From contig CAKZNU010000044.1 in the NCBI GenBank assembly GCA_937132175.1, positions 1 through 10,297 of the forward strand: a stretch of 10,297 nt of DNA, written 5' to 3'. Below are positions 1-6,305 of the stretch, in pieces; position 1 is the first letter of the stretch, and every line of letters starts with the position of its first letter. The DNA comes from an uncultured euryarchaeote. Lineage in GTDB: Archaea > Nanohalarchaeota > Nanosalinia > Nanosalinales > Nanosalinaceae. The notes below the pieces were generated by a model. The model was not told where the DNA came from. It did no database searches and saw only the letters and a program-made list of their open reading frames with translations. Made by a program: the position numbers and the translations under genes.

Positions 1-1
1 C

Positions 2-1120
2 CGAGCCGTAAAACCGGGTTTTCTCCGGACCGCTGGCAGAGGAGACCCTGAGTCCTGGGAGGAAGACGCAGAGGAATGGATAGAAGCTGATCCGATTGAA
101 CCGCCTGAAAGCTTCAGTCAGAATCCTGTCTCGGGCTCCGTGACGCTTGATGAGATAGAAGATAAACATGACGTAGATGCGAAAAAGAACGGGCTTGGAA
201 CCGGAGGTCGGACCGAGGCAGAAAAAAGGCTGGAAAGCTTCCTCGGCCGGATGCACAGGTATATGAACAGCATATCCTCTCCTTCCAAAGCTGAGAGAAA
301 CACCTCCCATCTCTCCCCGTACATCAGGTATGGATGTCTATCGGTCAGAGAGGTCTACGGGGAGGTGAAAGAAAACGGACCTGAGAGCTTTCTTGACAGG
401 CTTTTCTGGAACCTGCATTTCACACAGAAGATAGAGGACAACCCGGATCTCCTGAATGAGGCTATAAACCCGGTCTACAGGGATCTTTACCGTGGGGATG
501 GAGACCCTGAACTCGTCAAGGCGTGGAAGTCGGGTGAAACCGGTTTTCCCCTGGTAGATGCCTCGATGAGGGCTCTGGTTGAGACCGGCTGGATGAACTT
601 CCGGATGCGTGCTATGTGTGTTTCTTTTTACTCATACATCCTGAAGCAGTGGTGGAAGGAAGGTGCAGACTTCTTCCACAGGCATCTGATTGACTCCGAT
701 CCCGCCATAAACTACTACCAGTGGCAGATGCAGTCCGGACTTATCGGGGTACACGCAAACCGTATCTACGACCCTACCAAGCAGGCGGAGGAAAACGATC
801 CTGAAGGAAGATATATCAGAAAGTATGTTCCCGAGCTCCGGAACGTTCCGGATGAGTATATTCATGAGCCATGGAAGATGCCGGAACGGGTACAGCAGGA
901 AACCGGCGTAGAGGTAGGTTCAGACTATCCCGAGCCTAAACTAGACTACGAGAGAGAGGCCGAGAAGGCTAGAAGCTTCTTCGAGAGGAAGGCTCCAGAA
1001 GCCTATGCTGCATTCAGGGACGACGAAACTTGGAGGAAGGCATCTCTCGGCTCAAGCCATGACAGGGATAAGATACTTGAGAGAACCGGTTCCGCACAGT
1101 CCGACCTCTCCGGGTTCTGA
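2..1120 (+). CDS. Photolyase/cryptochrome-family protein, C-terminal part (5' end outside window)
   Basis: The frame is open from the first bases, so the gene starts upstream; the GTG at 140 is internal. The 372 visible residues cover the end of the interdomain linker (the Trp/Glu-rich stretch at about 50-110) and the whole FAD-binding helical domain. Family signatures are GGRT before the helical domain, LSPYIRYGCLS, HFTQKIE, a GETGFPLVDASMRAL block, GWMNFRMRAM (587-616), YQWQMQSG (716-739), NRIYDPTKQ and the acidic YIRKYVPEL. This pattern matches the bacterial/haloarchaeal 'FAD-binding domain' photolyase group (Phr1-like), not the classical E. coli type, whose NGGWQWSASTG motif is absent here. 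The Trp at 722 probably corresponds to the FAD-proximal Trp. The expected role is flavin-dependent, light-driven DNA repair or blue-light sensing; substrate cannot be read from sequence. An MFS gene follows after 30 nt with its own promoter. Confidence 0.9.
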   Translation, partial: RAVKPGFLRTAGRGDPESWEEDAEEWIEADPIEPPESFSQNPVSGSVTLDEIEDKHDVDAKKNGLGTGGRTEAEKRLESFLGRMHRYMNSISSPSKAERNTSHLSPYIRYGCLSVREVYGEVKENGPESFLDRLFWNLHFTQKIEDNPDLLNEAINPVYRDLYRGDGDPELVKAWKSGETGFPLVDASMRALVETGWMNFRMRAMCVSFYSYILKQWWKEGADFFHRHLIDSDPAINYYQWQMQSGLIGVHANRIYDPTKQAEENDPEGRYIRKYVPELRNVPDEYIHEPWKMPERVQQETGVEVGSDYPEPKLDYEREAEKARSFFERKAPEAYAAFRDDETWRKASLGSSHDRDKILERTGSAQSDLSGF

Positions 1121-1121
1121 G

Positions 1122-1129
1122 TATTTAAG
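1122..1129 (+). promoter_or_regulatory. TATA-like box for the first MFS gene
   Basis: TATTTAAG is centred about 25.5 nt upstream of the ATG at 1151, the spacing expected for a leaderless archaeal transcript. No Shine-Dalgarno lies between the box and the start. The transporter can therefore be transcribed separately from the upstream photolyase. Confidence 0.55.
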
Positions 1130-1150
1130 CACAAATAAGTATGATTATGT

Positions 1151-2299
1151 ATGGACAAGCTCGGAATGATAGAGGGGACCTTGAGCTCCGAGTTTGGCGA
1201 CCTTGTTGCGTACGAGTTTTTCAAGAATCTTGCCCTCAGCGCATTAGGAATCTTCATACCTATTATCATCTATGATGCCTCAGGAAACTTCTTCGTTCCG
1301 GCCTTATACCTTGTAGTGAAGTCAGGCGTCTCTACAGTTTCTGCGGTTCCTATTATGCGTTTTCTGGCCAGTAAAGGATTTGAGAAAGGTCTTTACCTAT
1401 CCTATCTTTTCATACTACCTTCTATACTTTTACTCAGGTTTCTGGATTACAGCCTGTCTATGGTTCTGGCCGTGGCTGTCATGTACTCCATCGGTAAAAC
1501 TCTTCACGGGGAGGCAAAGAGACTTGAGTTTACCGAGGATACTACGGAAGAGGAAAGAGACAAGAGATCGGCTGATATCACGTCAATACCGAATATGGGC
1601 AGGTTTCTGGGTCCTCTGATCGCGGGCTCTCTGTCAGTCTCTTTTGGCTTCGGAGCGATGCTTACGTTTGCGTTCAGTATGGTGGCACTTTCCCTTATTC
1701 CTCTCACGCGACTGGACAAGTCCATCGAGAAGAAATCTGTAAGCTTCTCGGGAATATTCAGGAGGGAGTACTGGAAGTACATGCCGGTCCTGGCAGCAAG
1801 AGGTGCACAGGGCATCGTTTCGGTAGCTTTCTACGGACTGTTCACCTATGAGTTTGTTTCAGGTTCTTTCGGCTCTGGACTCGTCAGATCCCTGGATACG
1901 CTGGGCTTTGTCCTGGTGGCTTATGCATCCGCATGGATTACAGGTAGGGTCTCGAGAAACACGATAATTATCGCAGGCTCTACAGCAGCTGCAATCACCT
2001 ACGGAGCCAGAACCTTAGTACAGACATCCTTTCAGGGGTTCCTGGTGGCATTCCTGGGAGGTATAGCCTTCAAGCTCTATCACATACCTCTTTTCTCTCA
2101 GCTGGCGGATGAGGCAGAAAGCACATCGAAGACTGACTTCTTCGCTCTCTCAAGAGTATGTTCCTCTCTGGGAATGGCTGTAGCCTCCCTCATCTTCCTG
2201 ATCTTACAGCCTGTGGACGTGTTACTGGCTTTCCAGACGGTATTCGTCTTTGCTGCTGCCATGACGCTTACACTGCCGTTAATTGAATCAAGGCTCTGA
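1151..2299 (+). CDS. MFS transporter (paralog of the one at 5145)
   Basis: The 382-residue protein is very hydrophobic, with about 12 predicted membrane segments and a charged central loop (about residues 115-135 and 188-205), as in major facilitator proteins. The motif-A loop after the second helix is degenerate (SKGFEKGLYLSYLF) and lacks the usual DRxGRR. It aligns along its full length with the protein at 5145-6305: shared blocks include AYE..KNL.LS, GLY.SYLF, GK..H....LEF, GRF.GP, SGLVRSLDT and KLY.IPLFS..AD.AE. The ATG at 1151 fits the TATA box at 1122-1129. The substrate is unknown; the conserved block in the second half is not one I can tie to a known substrate class. Position directly after one photolyase gene, with the paralog directly before another, hints at a linked role (inference). 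Confidence 0.85.
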   Translation: MDKLGMIEGTLSSEFGDLVAYEFFKNLALSALGIFIPIIIYDASGNFFVPALYLVVKSGVSTVSAVPIMRFLASKGFEKGLYLSYLFILPSILLLRFLDYSLSMVLAVAVMYSIGKTLHGEAKRLEFTEDTTEEERDKRSADITSIPNMGRFLGPLIAGSLSVSFGFGAMLTFAFSMVALSLIPLTRLDKSIEKKSVSFSGIFRREYWKYMPVLAARGAQGIVSVAFYGLFTYEFVSGSFGSGLVRSLDTLGFVLVAYASAWITGRVSRNTIIIAGSTAAAITYGARTLVQTSFQGFLVAFLGGIAFKLYHIPLFSQLADEAESTSKTDFFALSRVCSSLGMAVASLIFLILQPVDVLLAFQTVFVFAAAMTLTLPLIESRL

Positions 2300-2316
2300 A
2301 CCACCGGTTTCGATCT

Positions 2317-2323
2317 GATAAAG
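2317..2323 (+). promoter_or_regulatory. Possible TATA-like box for the peroxiredoxin gene
   Basis: GATAAAG is centred about 24 nt upstream of the ATG at 2344, in the 44-nt gap after the MFS gene. The match to an archaeal box is weak, so this rests mainly on spacing. No Shine-Dalgarno precedes the ATG. Confidence 0.3.
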
Positions 2324-2343
2324 ACTGTGTAAAAAACCGACAC

Positions 2344-2793
2344 ATGGAAAAGAATGAGCTAAGGTTCGAGGCACCGGCTTATACCGGAGAAGTTGAGAGA
2401 TACAGCTTTGACGCGGAAGGAACCACGGTAGTAGCTTTTTTCCCGGGAGCATTCACCGAGGTATGCACGGAGGAAATGTGTATGTTGAGGGATTCAATGC
2501 AGGAGCTTGGCTCTCTCGGTGCAGACGTGCTGGGGATCAGCGTAGATACTCCTTTCGCCCTCAGAGAGTTCGCCCGGCAAAATGACCTTAGCTTTCCGCT
2601 GATCAGTGATCATTCTGCCGAGATATCGAAGCAGTACGGGGTCGATACCGAGATGCCAGGCCTCGGATACAGGGTTGCTACGAGAGCAGTCTTTCTGATA
2701 GAGGACGGAGAAGTCCTCTATAGAGAGGTACTTGATGATCCCACCAAGCTTCCTGATCTCGGAATACTCAAGAAACATCTGAACGACTCCTAG
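2344..2793 (+). CDS. Peroxiredoxin, Cx4C (PrxQ/BCP-like) type
   Basis: This 149-residue thioredoxin-fold protein is expected to reduce hydrogen peroxide and organic hydroperoxides in the cytoplasm, using an external thiol reductant. It carries the peroxidatic motif PGAFTEVC with peroxidatic Cys41 preceded by Thr38 and Pro34. Cys46 lies five residues downstream in the position of the PrxQ/BCP resolving cysteine. The later ATRAVFLIEDGEV block supplies the family's conserved Arg. Length is normal for the family. The gene sits between the first MFS gene and the MBL/cupin gene on the same strand. AhpE-like peroxiredoxins are the alternative subfamily, but the Cx4C pair favours PrxQ/BCP. The physiological electron donor is not encoded in the window. 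Confidence 0.93.
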   Translation: MEKNELRFEAPAYTGEVERYSFDAEGTTVVAFFPGAFTEVCTEEMCMLRDSMQELGSLGADVLGISVDTPFALREFARQNDLSFPLISDHSAEISKQYGVDTEMPGLGYRVATRAVFLIEDGEVLYREVLDDPTKLPDLGILKKHLNDS

Positions 2794-2840
2794 CCGTCCC
2801 GGGTCTCTGACTTGGCCGACTTGGGGAAACTCTACATCCG

Positions 2841-2851
2841 TAAAAATTTTT
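2841..2851 (+). promoter_or_regulatory. TATA-like AT-rich box deciding the MBL/cupin start
   Basis: TAAAAATTTTT is centred about 23 nt upstream of the ATG at 2869. The alternative TTG start at 2812 has no AT-rich box at the matching distance. The box therefore supports a leaderless transcript beginning at or near 2869. Confidence 0.45.
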
Positions 2852-2868
2852 CCGAGGAATCTGTTATC

Positions 2869-3885
2869 ATGAAGGTCACAGAAGATGTGTATGCGTTGCC
2901 CCAGAAGCTTGAACTTGGTGAAAACTCGGAAACTATCTATCCGGTCGCAATCGATACCGGTGAAGGCCTAGTTCTCGTCGATGCCGGCTTACCCGGTGAA
3001 CTCGAGACGGTAAGAGAGAATCTTTCAGACCACGGTTTCTCACTGGATGAAGTCGAGATGCTAATCCTTACACATCAGGACTTCGATCACTGTGGCTGTG
3101 CGGCATCACTTCTGCAGGAAACAGAGGCTACGGTGCTCGCTCATACAAAAGATGCTCCCGCGATAGACGGCCGTGAGAAACCTCTGAAAGGGGAGGAAAG
3201 ATATGAGGCGGTAGACGTAGATATCGAGATTTCGGGAGGCGAAACCATAACTCGAGGCGGTAAAGAACTTGGGGTCATGCATACTCCGGGAAACACCCCG
3301 GGTCATGTGTCCCTGATACTGGACGATCTACTTATCTCCGGTGACATACTCAACGTCGAAGAAACCGGCTTTGCCGGCCCTCGGGAAAGGTTTACTCCGG
3401 ACATGGAAAGCTGTGTGGAGGGGCTGAACCGTCTTTCCTTCCAGGAGTTTTCCAAGGTCCACTGTTTCCACGGCGGAACCGCAGAAAAAGACTCCGGAGA
3501 CGTCAGAAAAATATCGGAGAGTCTTGGCTCAGAGTTCAAAGGGTTTCAGAAGACGGCTACGGCAGGCCCTGCGAGATTCCTGAGAGGGGATCTTGAAAAC
3601 CAGGAGGTCGGCCTATCAGTCTTCGAGATTCCCCAAGGCGAGACCCACGGAGCAAAACAGGATCCGGAGATGGGACACCGGCATGAGACCGAGACAGAGA
3701 TATACTACTTCCGTGAAGGCTCAGGAACCTTCAGAATCGGCTCGAAAGAGGAAAGCTATACGGAAGGCGATGCCTTTCTTGTGAAGCCTTACAAGCTACG
3801 CAGAATAGATGCGGAGGCAGAGACCGAGGTACTTGTTGCCGGAGCGCCGGTAGGGGACGGAGTCCATGAAGGTGAGCTGGACTGA
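2869..3885 (+). CDS. MBL-fold metallohydrolase fused to a C-terminal cupin domain
   Basis: The protein is 338 residues from ATG 2869. A TTG at 2812 would add 19 residues, but the MBL domain begins right at the ATG (MKVTEDVYALP) and a TATA-like box precedes it. Residues about 1-215 form the metallo-beta-lactamase fold: VLVDAGLPG, then THQDFDHCG with His69, Asp71, Asp73 and His74, HTPGNTPGH around 138-146, Asp159 in ISGDI, and His201 in CFHGG. Compared with the classic HxHxDH set, the second His is Asp and the His of the GHTxGH loop is Asn142. HxDxDH variants are known in other MBL proteins. Residues about 240-338 are a small cupin with His270, His272 and Glu277; the second cupin motif lacks its His. 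Hydrolase or redox activity is likely but the substrate is unknown. The 3' end overlaps the next gene. Confidence 0.85.
   Translation: MKVTEDVYALPQKLELGENSETIYPVAIDTGEGLVLVDAGLPGELETVRENLSDHGFSLDEVEMLILTHQDFDHCGCAASLLQETEATVLAHTKDAPAIDGREKPLKGEERYEAVDVDIEISGGETITRGGKELGVMHTPGNTPGHVSLILDDLLISGDILNVEETGFAGPRERFTPDMESCVEGLNRLSFQEFSKVHCFHGGTAEKDSGDVRKISESLGSEFKGFQKTATAGPARFLRGDLENQEVGLSVFEIPQGETHGAKQDPEMGHRHETETEIYYFREGSGTFRIGSKEESYTEGDAFLVKPYKLRRIDAEAETEVLVAGAPVGDGVHEGELD
3871..3876 (+). promoter_or_regulatory. Shine-Dalgarno-like site for a CTG-started membrane gene
   Basis: GGTGAG lies inside the end of the MBL/cupin gene, five nucleotides before the CTG at 3882. It is an anti-16S-like ribosome binding site in a window where most starts have none, and it points to coupled re-initiation at 3882. 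Confidence 0.5.
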
Positions 3886-4388
3886 TAGAGAAGTATCTGC
3901 CTGTACCCCTGATACCTGCTGCATGGATCCTGGCCGGTTTCTCCAGTCTCTACAGTATCCCGGATCAATTCATAATCAATATGCATTACGTGATGCTGGC
4001 GGTCCTGATAGGGTTCGCAACCCTCTTCTGGCAGGAACTTTCAGACGGCCCGGTACTGAATGTATGGAAGAAGGTGATAGCTCTTGGAATCCCCTTCACC
4101 GAGATCAGCCTGATAGGGTTTTACATACCGGAGTACTCTTCCATCCTCTATCTAACCGGTGTCCTTTACTGGGTGATCGCCCCGGCGGCTGCCATGTATC
4201 TCTCAGCCAGAGAGCTTGAGCAGTCTCTGCTTTACAGATATTCATCGGCAGCATCCGGTTTAGCTGCTCTCTTGGTTGTGCTCTCATATCTAAATGGATC
4301 AGCGGGGCTCGAGGTTCTTGGATACCTCTTGGCCGGTGCAGTACAGACCGCCGTGATACTGGATGCGGCCAGGATGAACTCTACGTAG
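3882..4388 (+). CDS. Small multi-pass membrane protein, probable CTG start
   Basis: I do not recognise the family. The first ATG in this frame is 3981 (135 residues), but the frame is open back to a stop at 3873-3875. The added 33 residues read like coding sequence: a charged LIEK start followed by a clean hydrophobic helix (PVPLIPAAWILAGF). No ATG, GTG or TTG exists there. The CTG at 3882 overlaps the previous stop as CTGA, in the manner of an ATGA junction, and has GGTGAG five nucleotides upstream. I therefore place the start at 3882, giving 168 residues and about five or six membrane helices. An ATA start at 3885, a sequencing error in an original ATG, or a start at 3981 are the alternatives. 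It is apparently cotranscribed with the MBL/cupin gene and meets nikR tail to tail with no gap. Confidence 0.65.
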   Translation: MIEKYLPVPLIPAAWILAGFSSLYSIPDQFIINMHYVMLAVLIGFATLFWQELSDGPVLNVWKKVIALGIPFTEISLIGFYIPEYSSILYLTGVLYWVIAPAAAMYLSARELEQSLLYRYSSAASGLAALLVVLSYLNGSAGLEVLGYLLAGAVQTAVILDAARMNST

Positions 4389-4393
4389 CTACG
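4384..4393. repeat. 10-bp palindrome spanning two abutting stop codons
   Basis: CGTAGCTACG is a perfect palindrome. Its centre joins the TAG that ends the membrane protein gene (4386-4388) to the reverse-strand TAG that ends nikR (4389-4391). It is too short to call a terminator, and no T-run follows on either strand. Confidence 0.4.
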
Positions 4394-4772
4394 GAGAAAC
4401 CATCTTGACCTGGTTTACCGTATCAAGGCTCTGGAGCCTTCCGTAGAAATTCTGGACCTCTTCTGCCTCGCCGTGGACCACGAAAACCTCCAGACAGGTC
4501 CCGCCCTCTAGATGGTTATGTAGCTGGGTTGTCACGATCTCCTGATGTCTGTGCTGAACCGTATCAACCTTCCCGGACTCTCCGCCGGCAACTGTAACCA
4601 TCAGGACGGCATCTAAAACACCTTCAAGCCTCGATACACGCCTCCTGTCACTCATGAGACTCCTCAGAGCGGTCCGAAAGACTTCGCTTCTGCCTGAAAA
4701 TCCCTGTTCCTCTACAAAGCCATCAACCTCTTCGAGAAGCTCATCGTCAAGAGATACGCTTACAATGCTCAT
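4389..4772 (-). CDS. nikR: NikR-type nickel-responsive ribbon-helix-helix regulator
   Basis: The 127-residue protein has an N-terminal ribbon-helix-helix DNA-binding domain (about residues 1-45, VSVSLDDELLEEVDGF then GRSEVFRTALR) and a C-terminal ACT-like tetramerisation and metal-binding domain. The nickel ligands of E. coli NikR (His76, His87, His89, Cys95) align with His74, His85, His87 and Cys93, all within the blocks HRH, LHNHLEGGTC and LEVFVV. In the family, Ni(II) binding enables operator binding and repression of nickel uptake genes. No nickel transporter or nickel enzyme is visible in the window, so the target is unclear; its own promoter region and the divergent small gene are candidates. 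The gene is transcribed opposite to all its neighbours. Start ATG at 4772 has a TATA-like box at the right spacing. Confidence 0.93.
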   Translation of the reverse strand: MSIVSVSLDDELLEEVDGFVEEQGFSGRSEVFRTALRSLMSDRRRVSRLEGVLDAVLMVTVAGGESGKVDTVQHRHQEIVTTQLHNHLEGGTCLEVFVVHGEAEEVQNFYGRLQSLDTVNQVKMVSP

Positions 4773-4790
4773 GGAAATCAGATGTATCTC

Positions 4791-4802
4791 AAACTATTAA
4801 GC
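4791..4802 (-). promoter_or_regulatory. TATA-like box for nikR
   Basis: Read on the minus strand, GCTTAATAGTTT is centred about 25 nt upstream of the nikR ATG at 4772. This fits a leaderless archaeal promoter. It lies in the 83-nt region shared with the divergent small gene. Confidence 0.5.
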
Positions 4803-4825
4803 CTCGGCTAAGGTTGACCGCAATG

Positions 4826-4836
4826 CTTTTGAATCC
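4826..4836 (+). promoter_or_regulatory. Possible TATA-like box for the small divergent gene
   Basis: GCTTTTGAATC is centred about 25 nt before the ATG at 4856. A stronger-looking AT run, ACTATATAATAATA (4843-4854), is too close to that ATG to act as its leaderless promoter, though it could drive a later start site. The assignment is uncertain. Confidence 0.3.
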
Positions 4837-4855
4837 TTTACGACTATATAATAAT

Positions 4856-5071
4856 ATGAAAGCACAGAGACTGAAAAACAGGCTGGATGAATGTGGAGAG
4901 TTAATGGCAGTTTTAGAGAGTGGAGAGGAGTATGACCTGCACACACATACATCGGAGATAGATGTGGAATCAGGGATAGCTCGCACTGAAGGCATGAAGG
5001 ACGGTGAGTACGTGGTTGTGGAGTTCCCTGCCGAGAGAGTGGAACATACCTACTACCACAGAGAAGCTTAA
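4856..5071 (+). CDS. Small hypothetical protein with a His-Thr-His motif
   Basis: I do not recognise this 71-residue soluble protein. An amphipathic N-terminal helix (about 1-22, with Cys13) is followed by the DLHTHTSEID stretch with His29 and His31, then a beta-like region (GEYVVVEFP) and an HTYYH tail with His64 and His68. The His residues could bind a metal, but no known site is recognisable. TTG 4814 and ATG 4823 would extend it by 14 and 11 residues; I prefer ATG 4856 because it begins a clean charged helix and because the upstream bases lie in the region shared with the nikR promoter. It is divergent from nikR, which makes it a candidate target of that regulator (inference). A C/T-rich stretch follows the stop. 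Confidence 0.6.
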   Translation: MKAQRLKNRLDECGELMAVLESGEEYDLHTHTSEIDVESGIARTEGMKDGEYVVVEFPAERVEHTYYHREA

Positions 5072-5101
5072 ACTCCCTCCCCGTTCCTCCTTTATTTCTT
5101 C
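5072..5101 (+). terminator. Possible pyrimidine-rich archaeal termination region
   Basis: After the stop at 5069-5071 the plus strand turns strongly pyrimidine-rich, with the short T-runs CTTTATTTCTT near 5090-5100 and no obvious hairpin. Archaeal termination can rely on T-rich tracts alone, but these runs are short, so this is a weak call. Confidence 0.25.
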
Positions 5102-5114
5102 GACGTATCAGAAG

Positions 5115-5122
5115 TTAAATAT
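5115..5122 (+). promoter_or_regulatory. TATA-like box for the second MFS gene
   Basis: TTAAATAT is centred about 26.5 nt upstream of the ATG at 5145. The spacing matches the leaderless pattern seen for the paralogous MFS gene at 1151. It supports 5145 as the start over the longer open frame that begins at 5004. Confidence 0.55.
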
Positions 5123-5144
5123 CTTCTATGTCCATACATTACAG

Positions 5145-6305
5145 ATGCCAAGCTTTCTGCAGGACAGAGACGATCTGAGGCTCCTGATTGCGTACGAGAC
5201 CCTGAAGAATCTCTCCCTCAGCATGCTGACCGTGTTTATACCTATAGCTATATACTCGGGAAGTGAGAGCATCGTCCTTACAGGTCTTTACCTGCTGATA
5301 AGAGCCTCCACAGGATTCCTGTCCTCCTACCCGGTAATGCTTGTTATAGGTAAGAGAGGCTTCAGGATGGGTCTGTACACCTCCTATCTCTTTCTGATTC
5401 CCGCGGTTGTTTCCGCCTATCTTCTGCCGTACAACCCGGTATACGTGGCCCTGATAGGTATTCTGTACGGCCTTGGTAAAAGCTTTCACAAACAGAGCCG
5501 GGACCTGGAGTTTGCGGTAGGTTCAGATGCCTCTGACAGGGATATGCAGGCTGCCTACCTTATGTCTCTGCCGAACCTTGGCCGCTTCACGGGACCTGTA
5601 CTTGGAGGCATAATCTCTGGAAGTCTGGGCTTTGGCCTGATGTTTCTCGTGGCTCTTGCCTCCGCAGCCGTCTCCATAGCTCCGGTACTTGGCATGGATC
5701 TGAAGAAGAAACAGGAGGGCCTTGACCCGGGAACCATTCTTACCGCAGAGAACCTGAAGACCTCACCTATCTTCGTCTCGAGAGGTATACAGGCATATGC
5801 ATCTGTGGGCCTTTTCTCCCTGTTTACCTATATTACTGTTGCGGGCAGCCTGTCCTCTGGACTGGTGAGATCCCTTGATACCGTCGGATTTATGGTGATG
5901 GCTTATCTGTCAGGCAGAATATCACGTAGATACTCCCGGACATCAATCGTTGTCACAGGCAGCCTGCTTGCAGGGGTAGTTTTCCTCCTGAGGATTCCGG
6001 TCTCTACGCCTTTACAGGCGTTTGCAGTATCTCTTGCCGGAGGACTTGCGTACAAGCTCTATGACATACCTCTTTTCTCAAGCTTCGCTGACCAGGCGGA
6101 AAAAACTGAGAAACGAGGCTTCTACGCAGCAAAAAAGACCTTCAACTCTCTGGGCAAGGTGCTGACCGCGGCAACGTTCTTATACTTCACCCTGGCCTTC
6201 AGTGTACAGGCTGCCTTTACCTCGGTCTTTGTACTGGCAGCCGCCAGCACAGTAGTTATGGCCTTAACCCAGAAGATGAACACCAGATACGAGATGGAAA
6301 AATGA
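5145..6305 (+). CDS. MFS transporter (paralog of the one at 1151), coupled to a photolyase
   Basis: The 386-residue protein has about 12 predicted membrane helices. The frame is open back to 5004, but that extension overlaps the small gene upstream, is not membrane-like, and has no counterpart in the paralog. From ATG 5145 the protein aligns with the first MFS protein almost from its N terminus (LIAYETLKNLSLS versus LVAYEFFKNLALS). Later shared blocks are GLYTSYLF, GRFTGP, SGLVRSLDT and KLYDIPLFSSFADQAE. The stop overlaps the photolyase start as ATGA (6302-6305), so the two are almost certainly one transcript with coupled translation. Substrate is unknown. Tight linkage to a FAD- and antenna-dependent enzyme makes a cofactor or cofactor precursor one possible cargo, but this is only inference; efflux of a metabolite is equally open. 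Confidence 0.85.
   Translation: MPSFLQDRDDLRLLIAYETLKNLSLSMLTVFIPIAIYSGSESIVLTGLYLLIRASTGFLSSYPVMLVIGKRGFRMGLYTSYLFLIPAVVSAYLLPYNPVYVALIGILYGLGKSFHKQSRDLEFAVGSDASDRDMQAAYLMSLPNLGRFTGPVLGGIISGSLGFGLMFLVALASAAVSIAPVLGMDLKKKQEGLDPGTILTAENLKTSPIFVSRGIQAYASVGLFSLFTYITVAGSLSSGLVRSLDTVGFMVMAYLSGRISRRYSRTSIVVTGSLLAGVVFLLRIPVSTPLQAFAVSLAGGLAYKLYDIPLFSSFADQAEKTEKRGFYAAKKTFNSLGKVLTAATFLYFTLAFSVQAAFTSVFVLAAASTVVMALTQKMNTRYEMEK

Noticed and set aside
140..1120. A complete photolyase-family gene starting at GTG 140
   Set aside because: The frame is open to the left edge and the upstream codons encode linker-like sequence, so 140 is internal and the gene is truncated by the window.
1142..1156. Possible NikR half-site (a GTATGA-like sequence before the first MFS gene)
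   Set aside because: GTATGA occurs near 1139 but no matching TCATAC half-site lies at the E. coli spacing, and archaeal NikR operators differ.
3866..4219. An open frame overlapping the membrane protein gene
   Set aside because: It is Pro/Arg/Cys-rich without protein-like patterning, while the alternative frame shows clear membrane helices; it is a shadow.
4398..4417. Inverted repeat AAACCA/TGGTTT near the convergent stops, as a terminator
   Set aside because: It lies within the conserved-length C-terminal coding part of nikR, has only a 6-bp stem, and has no following T-run.
5004..5144. A 47-residue N-terminal extension of the second MFS protein
   Set aside because: It overlaps the small gene ending at 5071, is not membrane-like, has no match in the paralog, and a TATA-like box sits at the right distance before 5145.
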